From Bradyrhizobium lupini (GTDB lineage Bacteria > Pseudomonadota > Alphaproteobacteria > Rhizobiales > Xanthobacteraceae): a DNA stretch of 64,000 bases. The translations under genes were made by a program, and so were the position numbers. Within the stretch, counting starts at the first letter, position 1; each line of letters starts with the position of its first letter. A model generated the notes under the pieces. The model saw nothing but the letters and a program-made list of their open reading frames with translations, was not told the DNA's origin and made no database searches. The stretch is from assembly GCF_040939785.1 (NCBI RefSeq), contig NZ_CP162553.1, positions 7,583,001-7,647,000 on the forward strand, written 5' to 3'. Below, piece by piece: positions 49,251 to 58,504 of the stretch.

Positions 49251-49634
49251 ATGGCCGGCGATCCCAAAGCACCGCATTTCCCCCGCTCGGCGCCGATCGA
49301 AGCCTATGGCAAGGGCGGCTTTGCCTTTGCCGGCATGTCGCATCGGGGATCGCTGCTTTGCCTGCCCGACGCGATCTGGGCCTGGGACATAACGGACCCT
49401 GCAAAGATCGACCGCTATTCGCTGGATCGAGTCTTCAAGTCTGCCAACAGCATCGACACGCTCCTGGTCGGCACCGGAACCGGGGTCTGGCTGCCGCCGC
49501 CGGAACTGCGCCAGGCGCTCAAAGCGGCGAGGGTGGTGCTGGATGCGATGCAGACCGGTCCCGCCGTGCGTACCTACAACATCATGATGGGCGAACGGCG
49601 GCGCGTCGCGGCCGCGCTGATCGCCGTGCCATGA
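49251..49634 (+). CDS. Mth938-domain protein, NDUFAF3 homologue
   Basis: 127 residues, Mth938-like (DUF498) fold: HRGSLLCLPDAIWAW, DTLLVGTGTGVWLPPPELR. Human homologue NDUFAF3 is a complex I assembly factor. Soluble. Stop overlaps the next start by ATGA (49631-49634), so it is co-translated with the NDUFAF6 homologue. Assignment by motif memory; the operon position supports it. Confidence 0.88.
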   Translation: MAGDPKAPHFPRSAPIEAYGKGGFAFAGMSHRGSLLCLPDAIWAWDITDPAKIDRYSLDRVFKSANSIDTLLVGTGTGVWLPPPELRQALKAARVVLDAMQTGPAVRTYNIMMGERRRVAAALIAVP

Positions 49635-50494
49635 GTGGCTCCGCGCCGCCGCCGGATTCTGTTGCGTTCTGTGCTGACCTCGTGCGCAGCCACGACTTTC
49701 GGCACTATGCCGCGACCCTGTTCGCGCCCGCTGCCGAGCGCCGCGGGCTGCTGGCGCTCTATGCCTTCAATGTCGAGATCGTCCGCGTCCGCGATCAGGT
49801 GAGCCAGCCCTTGCCCGGTGAAATCCGCCTGCAATGGTGGACCGACATGCTGTCGGGCCAAGTCCATGGCAGTGCCGAGCGCAATCCGGTGGCGGCGGAG
49901 CTGCTCCGCGCAATCCGTGATTTCGACCTGCCGGTCGAGCCGCTGTCGCTGCTCGCCGACGAGCATCAATTCGATCTCTACAACGACCCAATGCCAACAA
50001 TGGCGGCGCTGGAGGGCTACCTCGCGGCGACCTCATCGGCGCTGTTCGATCTCGCCGCCCGGATCATGGGACCACCGTCGGCGGCGGCCGAGCATCTCGC
50101 CCGCCATGCCGGGCTGGCGCAGGGCATCGTACAGGTCATCGCCAATCTGCCGCGCGATGCGGCGCGCCGGCAATTGTTCCTGCCGCAGCAGGTGCTGGCG
50201 AGCCACGATTGCGACGTGGAAGACGTGTTCGCCGGAAAGGAGACGCCAAACTTGCGCGCCGCGCTGGGCCAACTCTCGGGCGAGGCGCAGCAACATTTGA
50301 CGACGGCCTTGTCGCTGCTGGTGGAGGTGCCGGCATCAGTGCGTCCAGCGTTCCTTCCGCTCGGACAAGCGCGGGCCGACCTCAAGCGCCTGTCGCAACC
50401 CGGGCGCAATCCATTTACGCCGCAACCGTCATCGCGGCTGCGTACGCTGTGGACGCTGTGGCGGGCTTCACGTTCGCGGGAATTTACCAAATAG
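49631..50494 (+). CDS. Squalene/phytoene synthase-fold protein, NDUFAF6 homologue
   Basis: 287 residues with an all-helical prenyl-synthase fold. True phytoene synthases carry two Asp-rich metal motifs (DDxxD); here the first reads YAFNVEIVRVRDQV and the second LPRDAARRQLFLP, so the catalytic Asp clusters are lost. This is the pattern of NDUFAF6, a non-catalytic complex I assembly factor. Coupled to the Mth938 gene by ATGA. Not a carotenoid enzyme in this reading. Confidence 0.88.
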   Translation: MSGSAPPPDSVAFCADLVRSHDFRHYAATLFAPAAERRGLLALYAFNVEIVRVRDQVSQPLPGEIRLQWWTDMLSGQVHGSAERNPVAAELLRAIRDFDLPVEPLSLLADEHQFDLYNDPMPTMAALEGYLAATSSALFDLAARIMGPPSAAAEHLARHAGLAQGIVQVIANLPRDAARRQLFLPQQVLASHDCDVEDVFAGKETPNLRAALGQLSGEAQQHLTTALSLLVEVPASVRPAFLPLGQARADLKRLSQPGRNPFTPQPSSRLRTLWTLWRASRSREFTK

Positions 50495-50539
50495 CGGTTG
50501 GCTTATCGCCGGAGCCGGGCAAATGCTCTATGCTGTCCT

Positions 50540-51784
50540 ATGGCTGAGTTGTCCCAAACCATATCTTCCGATCTGGGCGGCCTTCCGGTCGTACCGGCCG
50601 ACATCCATGCCGCCGCCGAGACGATCCGCGGCACCGTCGTCGAGACGCCCTGTAGCTACAGCCGCACGCTGAGCAATATCTGCGGCTGCGACATCTGGCT
50701 GAAATTCGAGAACCTCCAGTTCACGTCCTCGTTCAAGGAGCGCGGCGCGCTCAACCGCCTCAAGGCGCTGACGCCGGAGGAGCGCGCGCGGGGCGTCGTC
50801 GCGATGTCGGCGGGTAACCACGCGCAGGGCGTCGCCTATCACGCCAAGCGGCTCGGCATTCCCGCCACTATCGTCATGCCGGTCGGCACGCCCATGGTGA
50901 AGGTCGAGAACACCAGGCATCACGGCGCCGAGGTGGTGGTGACGGGCGCCACGCTGGAGGAGGCGGCCGCGTATGCGCGCAGCCACGGCGAAGTCCATGG
51001 CATGATCTTCGTCCATCCCTATGACGATCCGCTTGTCATCGCAGGGCAGGGCACGGTCGGGCTGGAAATTCTCGAGGCCGTGCCGGAGCTCGATACGCTG
51101 GTCGTCCCGATCGGCGGCGGTGGCCTGATCAGCGGGATCGCCATTGCCGCGAAATCGATCAAGCCGTCGCTGCGGATCCTCGGCGTCGAGGCCTGGCTCT
51201 ACCCCTCGATGCACAATGCCATCCATGACGGCAATTTGCCGGCACGTGGCGACACACTCGCGGAAGGCATCGCGGTGAAGTCGCCCGGCAAGATCACGAC
51301 CGAAATCGTCCGCCGCCTTGTCGACGACATTGCGCTCGTCAACGAAGCCGAGCTCGAGCGCGCGGTGGCGACCCTGATCTCGATCGAGAAGACGGTCGTC
51401 GAAGGCGCCGGTGCCGCTGGCCTCGCCGCGCTGATGTCCGACCCGTCCCGTTTCGCCGGTCAGAAGGTCGGGCTGGTGCTGAGCGGGGGCAATATTGACA
51501 CACGTCTGATCGCATCGGTCCTGACCCGCGAGTTGGCGCGCGAGGGGCGGCTCACCCAATTGTCGCTCGACATTCCCGACAGGCCCGGCCAATTGGCTGC
51601 GGTCGCGGCACTGCTGGCCGAGGCCGGCGCCAACATCATCGAGGTCTCGCACCAGCGCACGTTCTCGGATCTTCCGGCCAAGGCGACGTTGCTGCAATTG
51701 GTGATTGAAACCCGCGACAGCGCCCATCTCGACGAGGTCATGGCGAAGCTTGGCGCATCCGGATTGAGTGCGCGCTGTACCTGA
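50540..51784 (+). CDS. ilvA: Threonine ammonia-lyase (catabolic/biosynthetic threonine dehydratase)
   Basis: 414 residues from ATG 50540. PLP-lysine K66 in TSSFKERGALN; MSAGNHAQGVAYHAKRL; phosphate loop PIGGGGLISGIA; C-terminal ACT-like region (QLSLDIPDRPGQLAAVAALL) that may bind isoleucine. Makes 2-oxobutanoate from threonine. It and ilvD at 23.6 kb serve branched-chain amino acid synthesis. Confidence 0.93.
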   Translation: MAELSQTISSDLGGLPVVPADIHAAAETIRGTVVETPCSYSRTLSNICGCDIWLKFENLQFTSSFKERGALNRLKALTPEERARGVVAMSAGNHAQGVAYHAKRLGIPATIVMPVGTPMVKVENTRHHGAEVVVTGATLEEAAAYARSHGEVHGMIFVHPYDDPLVIAGQGTVGLEILEAVPELDTLVVPIGGGGLISGIAIAAKSIKPSLRILGVEAWLYPSMHNAIHDGNLPARGDTLAEGIAVKSPGKITTEIVRRLVDDIALVNEAELERAVATLISIEKTVVEGAGAAGLAALMSDPSRFAGQKVGLVLSGGNIDTRLIASVLTRELAREGRLTQLSLDIPDRPGQLAAVAALLAEAGANIIEVSHQRTFSDLPAKATLLQLVIETRDSAHLDEVMAKLGASGLSARCT

Positions 51785-51800
51785 GCGTGCATGATCGCCG

Positions 51801-52979
51801 CTATCGCCGCGTCAAACCCGCCAAATGGACGATCAGCCGATCGATCTCCGCGTCCGTATTGTAGTAGTGCGGGGAGGCGCGCACCACCGGCGGCAGCGAG
51901 CGGATTTCGGCATCGATGCGCGTGCTCGACGGATCTGAGGCACCGATCGTGATGCCGGCTGCGGCCGCGTCGCTGACGACCGCTTCCGCCTCGTACCCTT
52001 CCACCGTGAAGCTGACGATGGCTCCCGGAGCGCGTCCGAGGTCGCGAACTCTGATGCCGCGAATGGATGCAAGGCCGCCCCGGAGGCGGTCCGCCAGCAT
52101 GCGGCAACGCCGCTCGATCGGGCCGATCCCGATATCGAGGGCATAATCGACAGCCGCGCCGAGCCCAAGCCGGGCTGCGTAGTTGTTCTCCCAGGTCTCA
52201 AAACGGCGCGCATCGTCACGCAGCCGAAAAGCGTCCCGGGAGACCCAGGGTGCGGCGAAGTGATCGATCATTGGCGGTTCGAGCCGCTGCAGCATTTTTC
52301 GGCCGACGTAGAGAAAGCCGGTGCCGCGCGGGCCGCGGAGGAATTTACGCCCGGTCCCCGACAACATGTCACAGCCGATGGCCTCGACGTCGACCACCAT
52401 CTGTCCGACTGCCTGGCAGGCGTCGAGCAGATAGGGGATGCCGTGCGCCCGCGCTATCTTGCCGACGGCTGCAGCCGGATTGACCAGCCCGCCATTGGTC
52501 GGAACCCAGGTGATCGCAATCAGCTTCACGCGCTCATCGATCATGCGTTCGAGCGCGTCGACGTCGAGCTCGCCGCTGGCATCGCTCGGCACGACGTCGA
52601 TCGCGACGCCTGTTCGGTTGGCGACCTGAAGAAAGGCGACATAGTTGGCCGCGTACTCCGCCTCGGCGGTCAGGATCCGGTCGCCCTTGCTGAATGGAAG
52701 CGCGTAGAAAGCCATCTGCCAGGCAACCGTCGCGTTCTCCATGAGGGCGATCTCATCGGGCGCGGCGTTCAGGAGGCGGGCGACCGAGCCGTAAACGGAT
52801 TCAAGTCGGCGCGCCTCGCGGTCGGCGGCGGCATAGCCTCCGATCTCGCTCTCCAGATCGATGTGTTCCTTCATCGCCGCAACAACGGACGCCGGCATCA
52901 GCGCTGCGCCCGCGTTGTGGAGATAGGCGAGCCGAGAGGCAGCCGGGGTGTCGCGACGAATTCGGTCGATATCCATCAT
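51801..52979 (-). CDS. Class V aminotransferase-fold PLP enzyme without desulfurase cysteine
   Basis: 392 residues. PLP-binding Asp D187 (YLLDACQAVGQ) and lysine K212 (GTGRKFLRGPRG). The fold matches SufS/CsdA and isopenicillin N epimerase relatives. In desulfurases a catalytic Cys precedes the last part; here that region (ITIGASDPSSTRIDAEIR) has no Cys. The substrate is therefore unlikely to be cysteine desulfuration. Convergent with ilvA. Confidence 0.85.
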   Translation of the reverse strand: MMDIDRIRRDTPAASRLAYLHNAGAALMPASVVAAMKEHIDLESEIGGYAAADREARRLESVYGSVARLLNAAPDEIALMENATVAWQMAFYALPFSKGDRILTAEAEYAANYVAFLQVANRTGVAIDVVPSDASGELDVDALERMIDERVKLIAITWVPTNGGLVNPAAAVGKIARAHGIPYLLDACQAVGQMVVDVEAIGCDMLSGTGRKFLRGPRGTGFLYVGRKMLQRLEPPMIDHFAAPWVSRDAFRLRDDARRFETWENNYAARLGLGAAVDYALDIGIGPIERRCRMLADRLRGGLASIRGIRVRDLGRAPGAIVSFTVEGYEAEAVVSDAAAAGITIGASDPSSTRIDAEIRSLPPVVRASPHYYNTDAEIDRLIVHLAGLTRR

Positions 52980-53057
52980 CCATGCCTCCGCGTCTCGCGA
53001 TCCTCATGCATGGATTAAACGCGTCGAGGGATGCGAACAAGATGGCCAAGCTTGGTC

Positions 53058-53618
53058 TCAGATGCAAAGGCCGAGCAGCTTGATGTGGCAGCCGCTGGAT
53101 TTTGGCTTGCTGGCGGGCGCAGCCTCGCGCTTCACCGCAACCAGCGGCTCCCCGTCTTTCTTGCCTTTGCCTTTGCCCTTCGGCTCGTAGTCGCCGGCGA
53201 TCACCATTGCCCAATAGGTGCGCTTGCCGCTAGCGTTTTTCGCGCTCGCGATCCCGACGCGGGAAGCGTTGTGCAGCAGCAGATTCTTGCGGTGTCCCGA
53301 CGAGTCGATCCACTGTCCGAGGGTCTTCTCGAAATTGTCGTAGCCGTAGGCGATGTTCTCGGCGGCGCGGCCTGCGCCGGCCGGTGCGACCCGGCGGTTG
53401 AACGGGCCGAGGGCGTCGTGACTGAGGTCGTCCTTCGTCGCCATCGCGCGCGCCTGGTCCATGGCGATGCGGTCGAGGGTCGAATCGCGGACGACGCGGA
53501 CCTCACCATGCTTGAGGCGGAAGCTCGAGATCAGCTCGGCGGGGGACTCGGCCATTGCGGACGTGGTGGCGAGCAGCAGAAGGCTAGCGATCAGGCCGCC
53601 AACCACGCGATGCATCAT
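53058..53618 (-). CDS. CAP/SCP-domain secreted protein
   Basis: 186 residues from ATG 53618. Signal peptide about 1-22. CAP motifs: AENIAYG, GQWIDSSGHRKNLL; a basic tail (KGKGKGKKDGE) and a final pair of cysteines (CHIKLLGLC). Extracytoplasmic. The role of bacterial CAP proteins is poorly known. Confidence 0.88.
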   Translation of the reverse strand: MMHRVVGGLIASLLLLATTSAMAESPAELISSFRLKHGEVRVVRDSTLDRIAMDQARAMATKDDLSHDALGPFNRRVAPAGAGRAAENIAYGYDNFEKTLGQWIDSSGHRKNLLLHNASRVGIASAKNASGKRTYWAMVIAGDYEPKGKGKGKKDGEPLVAVKREAAPASKPKSSGCHIKLLGLCI

Positions 53619-53720
53619 GTACCCCCGAGTGCCCATGACCCCGCCAAGTCCCCCCACCAAGTTCGAATTATCGGATCGCTTCTCTATCGCCAATGTGGAC
53701 GCTTCAAGGCGTGATCCACG

Positions 53721-54815
53721 TTAGCTCGCCGGCAGGTCGGCCTCGAAATTGAAGCGGTCGCGCAGGTTCTTGCGCTGCTCCAGGATGTCCTTGAGGAAAG
53801 CACGGTCCTGGTCGTTCTTCATCATCGGCTCGATCAGGTCGAGCTGGTTCATGGCGACCAGTTGCAGGATCTCCGTGCGCGGCTTGCCGTCCGGATTGCG
53901 TGGCAGTGCGTGCACGACCTGGATGTGTTCCGGCGGCTTTGGCCCCTTGGCAACGGTGAGCTCGTTGCGCAATTGGCCTTCGAGCGCGGCCTGATCGGCT
54001 TCGACGAAGGCATAGAGGCCGACACCGGAGCGGCGGTCGGCAAAGGCGACGATGGCGGTGTCGCGCACGGCGGGGTTCTTGCGGATCAATTCTGCCAGCA
54101 CCGGCGCGTCGTTGACGAGCCTTCGGCCGCCGCCTTCACGGTCGGTGAAGTTGAACAGGCCGCGGGTGATTGCCCGATAGACCTTCTTGCCGGTGGCGAG
54201 CCAGAGGCTGGCGGCGAACGACTTCTTCGCCAGGATCTTGCGCTCGCGCGGCGTCAGCGCCTCGGGCGCGTAGGATCGCTTGTGCTTGAGCAGATGCCGG
54301 AGATCTTCATAGGCCAGGATCCGGTAAAGCCGGCCGCGACGGTCGAAGCAGGCGGCGAGCTGGAAGTCGGTCACATAGGCGCGACCGTCGCGGCCGACCA
54401 GCCAGTTCTGTTCCTTGGCAAGATCGTTGTGGCAGATTCCGGCGCGGCGCAGCCGTCGCAGCGCGGCCTTCGCCGAGCGAAAATAGGCGAGGTCGCCATG
54501 CGGTTTCGCCAGATGCAGCGCGACACCATCGACGAAGCTGCGCACCAGCGCGCGGCGTCCGGCCCACAGCAGCTCCGGGCCGACATCGAGTCCCTTAGCG
54601 AGTGCCAGCGCATGCTTCTCGCGGGCGAACAGGTGGCGCGCCAAAAGGAATGACCACCACGGCACCTCGTCGAGGCGGCGCAGCACCGCGTCGACCTCGC
54701 CGTCATCGTCGCGGAATCGGCCGCGCTCGACGGTCGAGAACACGTCGCGCTTGAGCAGCACGCCCTCGGTCCAGCGCGCCGAGAGTGTTGCGGCGTCGTC
54801 TTTGGGAAGGTTCAT
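53721..54815 (-). CDS. Protein kinase-like domain fused to an adenylation-enzyme C-terminal domain
   Basis: 364 residues from ATG 54815. The first 230 residues are a small protein/LPS-kinase fold: HND (H129-D131) and N137 in [15 protein letters not shown], and DFQ (D150) where DFG is usual. From about 235 the sequence resembles the mobile C-terminal domain of acyl-CoA/adenylate-forming (ANL) enzymes: [19 protein letters not shown], then [17 protein letters not shown] with K311 at the place of the catalytic Lys. The rest of an ANL enzyme is absent. Substrate unknown. 7 bases after trmFO on the same strand. Confidence 0.8.
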   Translation of the reverse strand: MNLPKDDAATLSARWTEGVLLKRDVFSTVERGRFRDDDGEVDAVLRRLDEVPWWSFLLARHLFAREKHALALAKGLDVGPELLWAGRRALVRSFVDGVALHLAKPHGDLAYFRSAKAALRRLRRAGICHNDLAKEQNWLVGRDGRAYVTDFQLAACFDRRGRLYRILAYEDLRHLLKHKRSYAPEALTPRERKILAKKSFAASLWLATGKKVYRAITRGLFNFTDREGGGRRLVNDAPVLAELIRKNPAVRDTAIVAFADRRSGVGLYAFVEADQAALEGQLRNELTVAKGPKPPEHIQVVHALPRNPDGKPRTEILQLVAMNQLDLIEPMMKNDQDRAFLKDILEQRKNLRDRFNFEADLPAS

Positions 54816-54822
54816 CGAAAAC

Positions 54823-56251
54823 TCACGCCGCGGCGGCAATGCGCAGGTGATCGGCGATCCAGCGATCGAGATCGGCGAGCGCCAGCGCGCTCATCGCCTG
54901 CTTTTTGGCCACCGTCTTCTCGTTCCCGCGCAGCCGGCTTCCGTCGGGCTTCTTCGTCGGTGCGCTGGCGAGCGGCGGGAACAGGCCGAAATTGATGTTC
55001 ATCGGCTGGAACGAGCGCGTGCCGGGCTCGATGGTCTCGATATGGCCGCCGGTGATGTGGCCGAGCAGGGATCCGAGCGCAGTCGTGACCGGCGGACTCG
55101 CAAGCGTCTCGCCGCGCACCTCCGCTGCCGCATAGAGACCGGCAATCAGGCCGACGCTGGCGGATTCCACATAGCCCTCGCAGCCCGTCATCTGGCCGGC
55201 AAAGCGCAGCCGCGGCTGCGCGCGCAGGCGCAATTGGCCGTCGAGCAGCTTTGGCGAGTTGAGAAAGGTGTTGCGATGCAGGCCGCCCAGGCGAGCAAAT
55301 TCGGCCTTCTCCAGCCCCGGAATGGTGCGGAAGATGCGCTGCTGCTCGCCGTATTTCAGTTTCGTCTGGAAGCCGACGATGTTGTAGAGCGTGCCGAGCT
55401 TGTTGTCCTGGCGCAGCTGCACGATCGCGTAGGCCTTGGTGGTGGGATCGTGCGGATTGGTGAGGCCGACCGGCTTCATCGGTCCATGGCGGAGAAGTCT
55501 CGGGGCCGCGTTCCGCCATGACCTCGATTGGCAGACAGCCGTCGAAATAGGGCGTGTTGGTCTCCCATTCCTTGAACTCGGTCTTCTCGCCGGCGACCAG
55601 CGCTGCGACGAAGCCGTCATACTGCTCCTTTGTCATCGGGCAGTTGATGTAGTCGGCGCCGGTGCCGCCGGGACCGACCTTGTCGTAGCGTGACTGAAAC
55701 CAGGCCACCGACATGTCGATGGATTCGCGATGCACGATCGGCGCGATCGCGTCGAAGAAGGCGAGGGCGTTCTCGTCGGTCAACTCGCGGATCGCATCGG
55801 CCAGCGGCGCCGAAGTGAGGGGGCCGGTCGCAACGATGACGTTGCTCCACTCGGCCGGCGGCAGGCCTGCGACCTCACCGCGGGCGATCTCGATCAGCGG
55901 ATGATCGTTCAGCGCCTTGGTGACGGCCGCCGAGAAGCCGTCGCGGTCCACCGCCAGCGCGCCGCCGGCGGGTACCTGGTTAGCGTCGGCTGCGCGCATG
56001 ATCAGCGAATCGAGGCGGCGCATCTCGGCATGCAGCAGGCCGACGGCGTTGTTGGCGGCATCGTCCGAGCGGAACGAGTTGGAGCAGACGAGCTCGGCAA
56101 GCCCATCGGTGCGGTGTGCCTCGGTCATGCGGGTCGGCCGCATCTCGTGCAGCACCACGGGCACGCCGGATTTGGCCACCTGCCAGGCGGCTTCGGAGCC
56201 GGCAAGGCCTGCGCCGATCACGTGCACGGTATTTGATTGGGGTCCTGTCAT
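54823..56251 (-). CDS. trmFO: tRNA uridine-5-methyltransferase TrmFO, frameshifted
   Basis: Folate/FAD-dependent tRNA (m5U54) methyltransferase. Starts [16 protein letters not shown] (FAD motif) and contains [13 protein letters not shown] and [17 protein letters not shown]. The frame breaks near 55495; dropping one A on the plus strand (a doubled A, or T on the coding strand) joins [24 protein letters not shown] and restores 475 residues to the stop at 54823. Both halves keep conserved motifs ([18 protein letters not shown]), so a sequencing indel is likely. As written, the C-terminal third is garbled. Confidence 0.9.
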
Positions 56252-56377
56252 GGGGCGGACAGGTAGCGCTTTTCGGCGATCAGTGGAATCGCCGAGATCG
56301 AGTTTTCTGCCTCCGGATGCGACAACGCCCGCACGAGGCGGGCGCTATCGGTCCGTCCGGTTCAGGGCTGAACGATA

Positions 56378-56530
56378 TCAGCCCTGATACTGACCGGCGG
56401 CAACGCGCGGGATGTCCGAGCGATCGAGGCCGATATCGGAAAGCTCGCGATCGCTGAGCTGGGACAGCTCGGCAACATTGCGCTGATAGTCCCGGAAAGC
56501 TTGGATCATGCGGATGAGCGAGAGCAGCAT
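56378..56530 (-). CDS. DUF1127 (YjiS-like) small protein
   Basis: 50 residues from ATG 56530 (MLLSLIRMIQAFRDYQRNVAEL). The C-terminal LSDRELSDIGLDRSDI is diagnostic. Arg-rich, often linked to RNA or stress responses in alphaproteobacteria. A longer in-frame start at 56650 is not supported. A TATATT box on the coding strand at about 56584-56589, preceded 17 bases earlier by TTTCGC, could be its promoter. Confidence 0.85.
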   Translation of the reverse strand: MLLSLIRMIQAFRDYQRNVAELSQLSDRELSDIGLDRSDIPRVAAGQYQG

Positions 56531-57209
56531 TGGTAATCTCCTGTAGTTCGATTCAGCTCTTGCCCGAGCCTCATCGTTGAAATGAATATAGGTGAGAGTG
56601 GTGCAGTGCGAAAGTTCCGATGCTGCGATGCAGCTAAGCGCTGAGTGCATGGCGCTGGTAACGGACGATTAACCCGAAAGCAGTCCCGCCCAAAGGGTAG
56701 GCGGAACAGGGAGCACAGGTCTGAAGTCCCGTGAATTCACGGATTTGCTATGGGCTAGTCGGTTCCGTTCGGAGCGAAATAAGTCGCTTTGCTCTTGTCC
56801 GCAAGCGGATCGACTAGCTTCTATAACCAAGTCTCACATGCGAGAATCGCATGATTCTAATGAATTGATACTCATTACTTGGCGCGTGCGTACACTTTTG
56901 CCAACTCTCGCCAGCGATTCGCCTGGTTGCAGCGGATCCACATGACGAAGGGCGGCGAGTCAGGACTATCCCGCTTGGTTAGCCACAACCGTCCCCGCTC
57001 GCAGTGCACACACGCTGACGTGTGGCGTTGATTACAAGCGTGTAATGAAAATCAGAAATTTTGCATGCAGCTCTGCGCGCCGCGCAACATCACGCAATTC
57101 TCGCGGGGAATTCATTGCGTCAAGTTGCCGCGCCCGGAGGAAGGTGATGTCGCAGATTCCGGCAATGTCGCTGGCTCTGGCCCAAGAACAAGAGAAGGAA
57201 GGTAACGTC
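56531..57209. other. 679-base gap with no clear gene
   Basis: Between the DUF1127 gene and the small exported protein. It contains the dyads CACACG-ctga-CGTGTG (57009-57024) and ATTAC-aagcgt-GTAAT (57031-57046), which could be operator or hairpin sequences for the downstream gene. The short open frame at 56745-56945 has no RBS and unlike composition. I see no tRNA or known ncRNA. Confidence 0.4.
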
Positions 57210-57473
57210 ATGATGAAGTTACTCGGGGTTATCGCAATTGCCGCCGTTGCGTTCGCCGTCACGCCGGCCCAGGCCGCCAAGCACGCCGCCGGCGGCTGCA
57301 GCTCGGCCAATCTGGAGAAGACAGAGACCGCGATCGAAAACATGGCCGATGGTGACGGCAAGTTCGTCGCGCAGAAGGAGATCGCGGCCGCGCAGGACTC
57401 GCTGCTCAACGGCAAAATGGGTGCGTGCGGCGCGCATCTGAACAAAGCGATGCACGCCACCATGGGCAAATAG
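57210..57473 (+). CDS. Small exported protein with a Cys pair
   Basis: 87 residues from ATG 57210; AAGGAAGG upstream at about 57195-57202 is the RBS. Signal peptide MMKLLGVIAIAAVAFAVTPAQA; mature part starts AKHAAGGCSSANLEK and ends with GACGAHLNKAMHATMGK, so one disulfide is likely. Helical. Family unknown. A strong hairpin follows the stop. Confidence 0.75.
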   Translation: MMKLLGVIAIAAVAFAVTPAQAAKHAAGGCSSANLEKTETAIENMADGDGKFVAQKEIAAAQDSLLNGKMGACGAHLNKAMHATMGK

Positions 57474-57497
57474 GAACTTCAGGAACGCATTAGGAGA

Positions 57498-57530
57498 GGG
57501 CCGGTCGCCGAGCGATCGGCCCTACGCTTT
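57498..57530. terminator. Hairpin terminator after the small exported protein gene
   Basis: Stem gggccggtcgc / gcgatcggccc with a cga loop (one G-T pair), followed by tacgctttt. It sits between this gene and the convergent mltB, so it may serve both. Confidence 0.8.
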
Positions 57531-57549
57531 TGTCCTGCAAGCATCTCAT

Positions 57550-58374
57550 CTAAGGGGCGCGCGCGAGCTGGGTGGCGAAATAGGCGACGGTCTTCGAGTA
57601 GACCTCGCTCTTGTTCCACTGCTGCAGCACCGCGAAATTCGGACTGCCCGGCTGCCAATCCTTACCCTTCTGCCAGCCATAACCGGCAAGATAGTTCGCG
57701 GTGGAGGCGAGCACGTCAGGGGCGTTGTGCAGGAGATCGCGCTTACCATTGCCGTCGAAATCGACGGCGTATTTCATCCATGACGACGGCATGAACTGGG
57801 TCTGTCCGAGCTCGCCGGCCCAGGCGCCCTTCATGTCGGCCGGTGCGAGGTCGCCGCGCTGGACAATGCGGAGCGCATCCAACAGCTCGGCGCGAAACTG
57901 CTCGGAGCGCCGGCAGTCATAGGCCAGCGTCGCCAGTGAGCGGATGGTCGCGAACTTGCCGGTATTGACGCCGAAATCGGTCTCAAGACCCCAGATCGCG
58001 ACCAGCACCTCGCCAGGCACGCCGTAGGTCTGCTCGATACGCGACAGCACCGAGCCGTATTGCTTCATCATGTTGGAGCCGCGCGTCAGGCGCGGCGGCA
58101 CCATGCGGCCGGAAAACTCCTCGAAGGTCTGGCTGAAGACCTTCTGCGAGCGGTCGCGGTTGAGCACGTTCTGATCGAGCGTCACACCGGCGAGCCCGGC
58201 GGAAATGGCCTGTTGCGAGACGCCCTTGGCCGCGGCGTCCGTTTTGAAGTCTGCAAGCCACGCGTCGAAATTGCCTGAACCGCAGGCAACAGCGGCGAGC
58301 GCTGGCTGAGCGGATAGGATGGACGCGGTGATGGCTAAGGCTGCGAGGGCGAGACGAGAAATCGTCGGGGTCAT
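57550..58374 (-). CDS. mltB: MltB-type lytic murein transglycosylase
   Basis: 274 residues from ATG 58374. Signal peptide about 1-29. Catalytic E131 in AIWGLETDFGVNTG; GELGQTQFMPSSW and DFDGNGKRDL follow, as in family 3 transglycosylases. No lipobox, so a periplasmic soluble form rather than the lipoprotein MltB. The second transglycosylase in this window. Confidence 0.93.
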   Translation of the reverse strand: MTPTISRLALAALAITASILSAQPALAAVACGSGNFDAWLADFKTDAAAKGVSQQAISAGLAGVTLDQNVLNRDRSQKVFSQTFEEFSGRMVPPRLTRGSNMMKQYGSVLSRIEQTYGVPGEVLVAIWGLETDFGVNTGKFATIRSLATLAYDCRRSEQFRAELLDALRIVQRGDLAPADMKGAWAGELGQTQFMPSSWMKYAVDFDGNGKRDLLHNAPDVLASTANYLAGYGWQKGKDWQPGSPNFAVLQQWNKSEVYSKTVAYFATQLARAP

Positions 58375-58504
58375 TCGAGCAAATAAATTCCGTGAAGTGA
58401 TCTGAACGGCGCGCGCAATCTCGATGGAAACCGCGGCCAAAGCAAGGCGTATGACAGTGCGCGATCCTGCCCGCACCGGGGCAGGATCGCATGTCACGAT
58501 ATCG

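Noticed and set aside
49631..50494. Carotenoid/hopanoid (phytoene or squalene) synthase
   Set aside because: Both Asp-rich metal motifs are missing and the gene is coupled to an NDUFAF3 homologue.
56745..56945. Short open frame in the 679-base gap
   Set aside because: No RBS, base composition unlike its neighbours, no similarity recognised.
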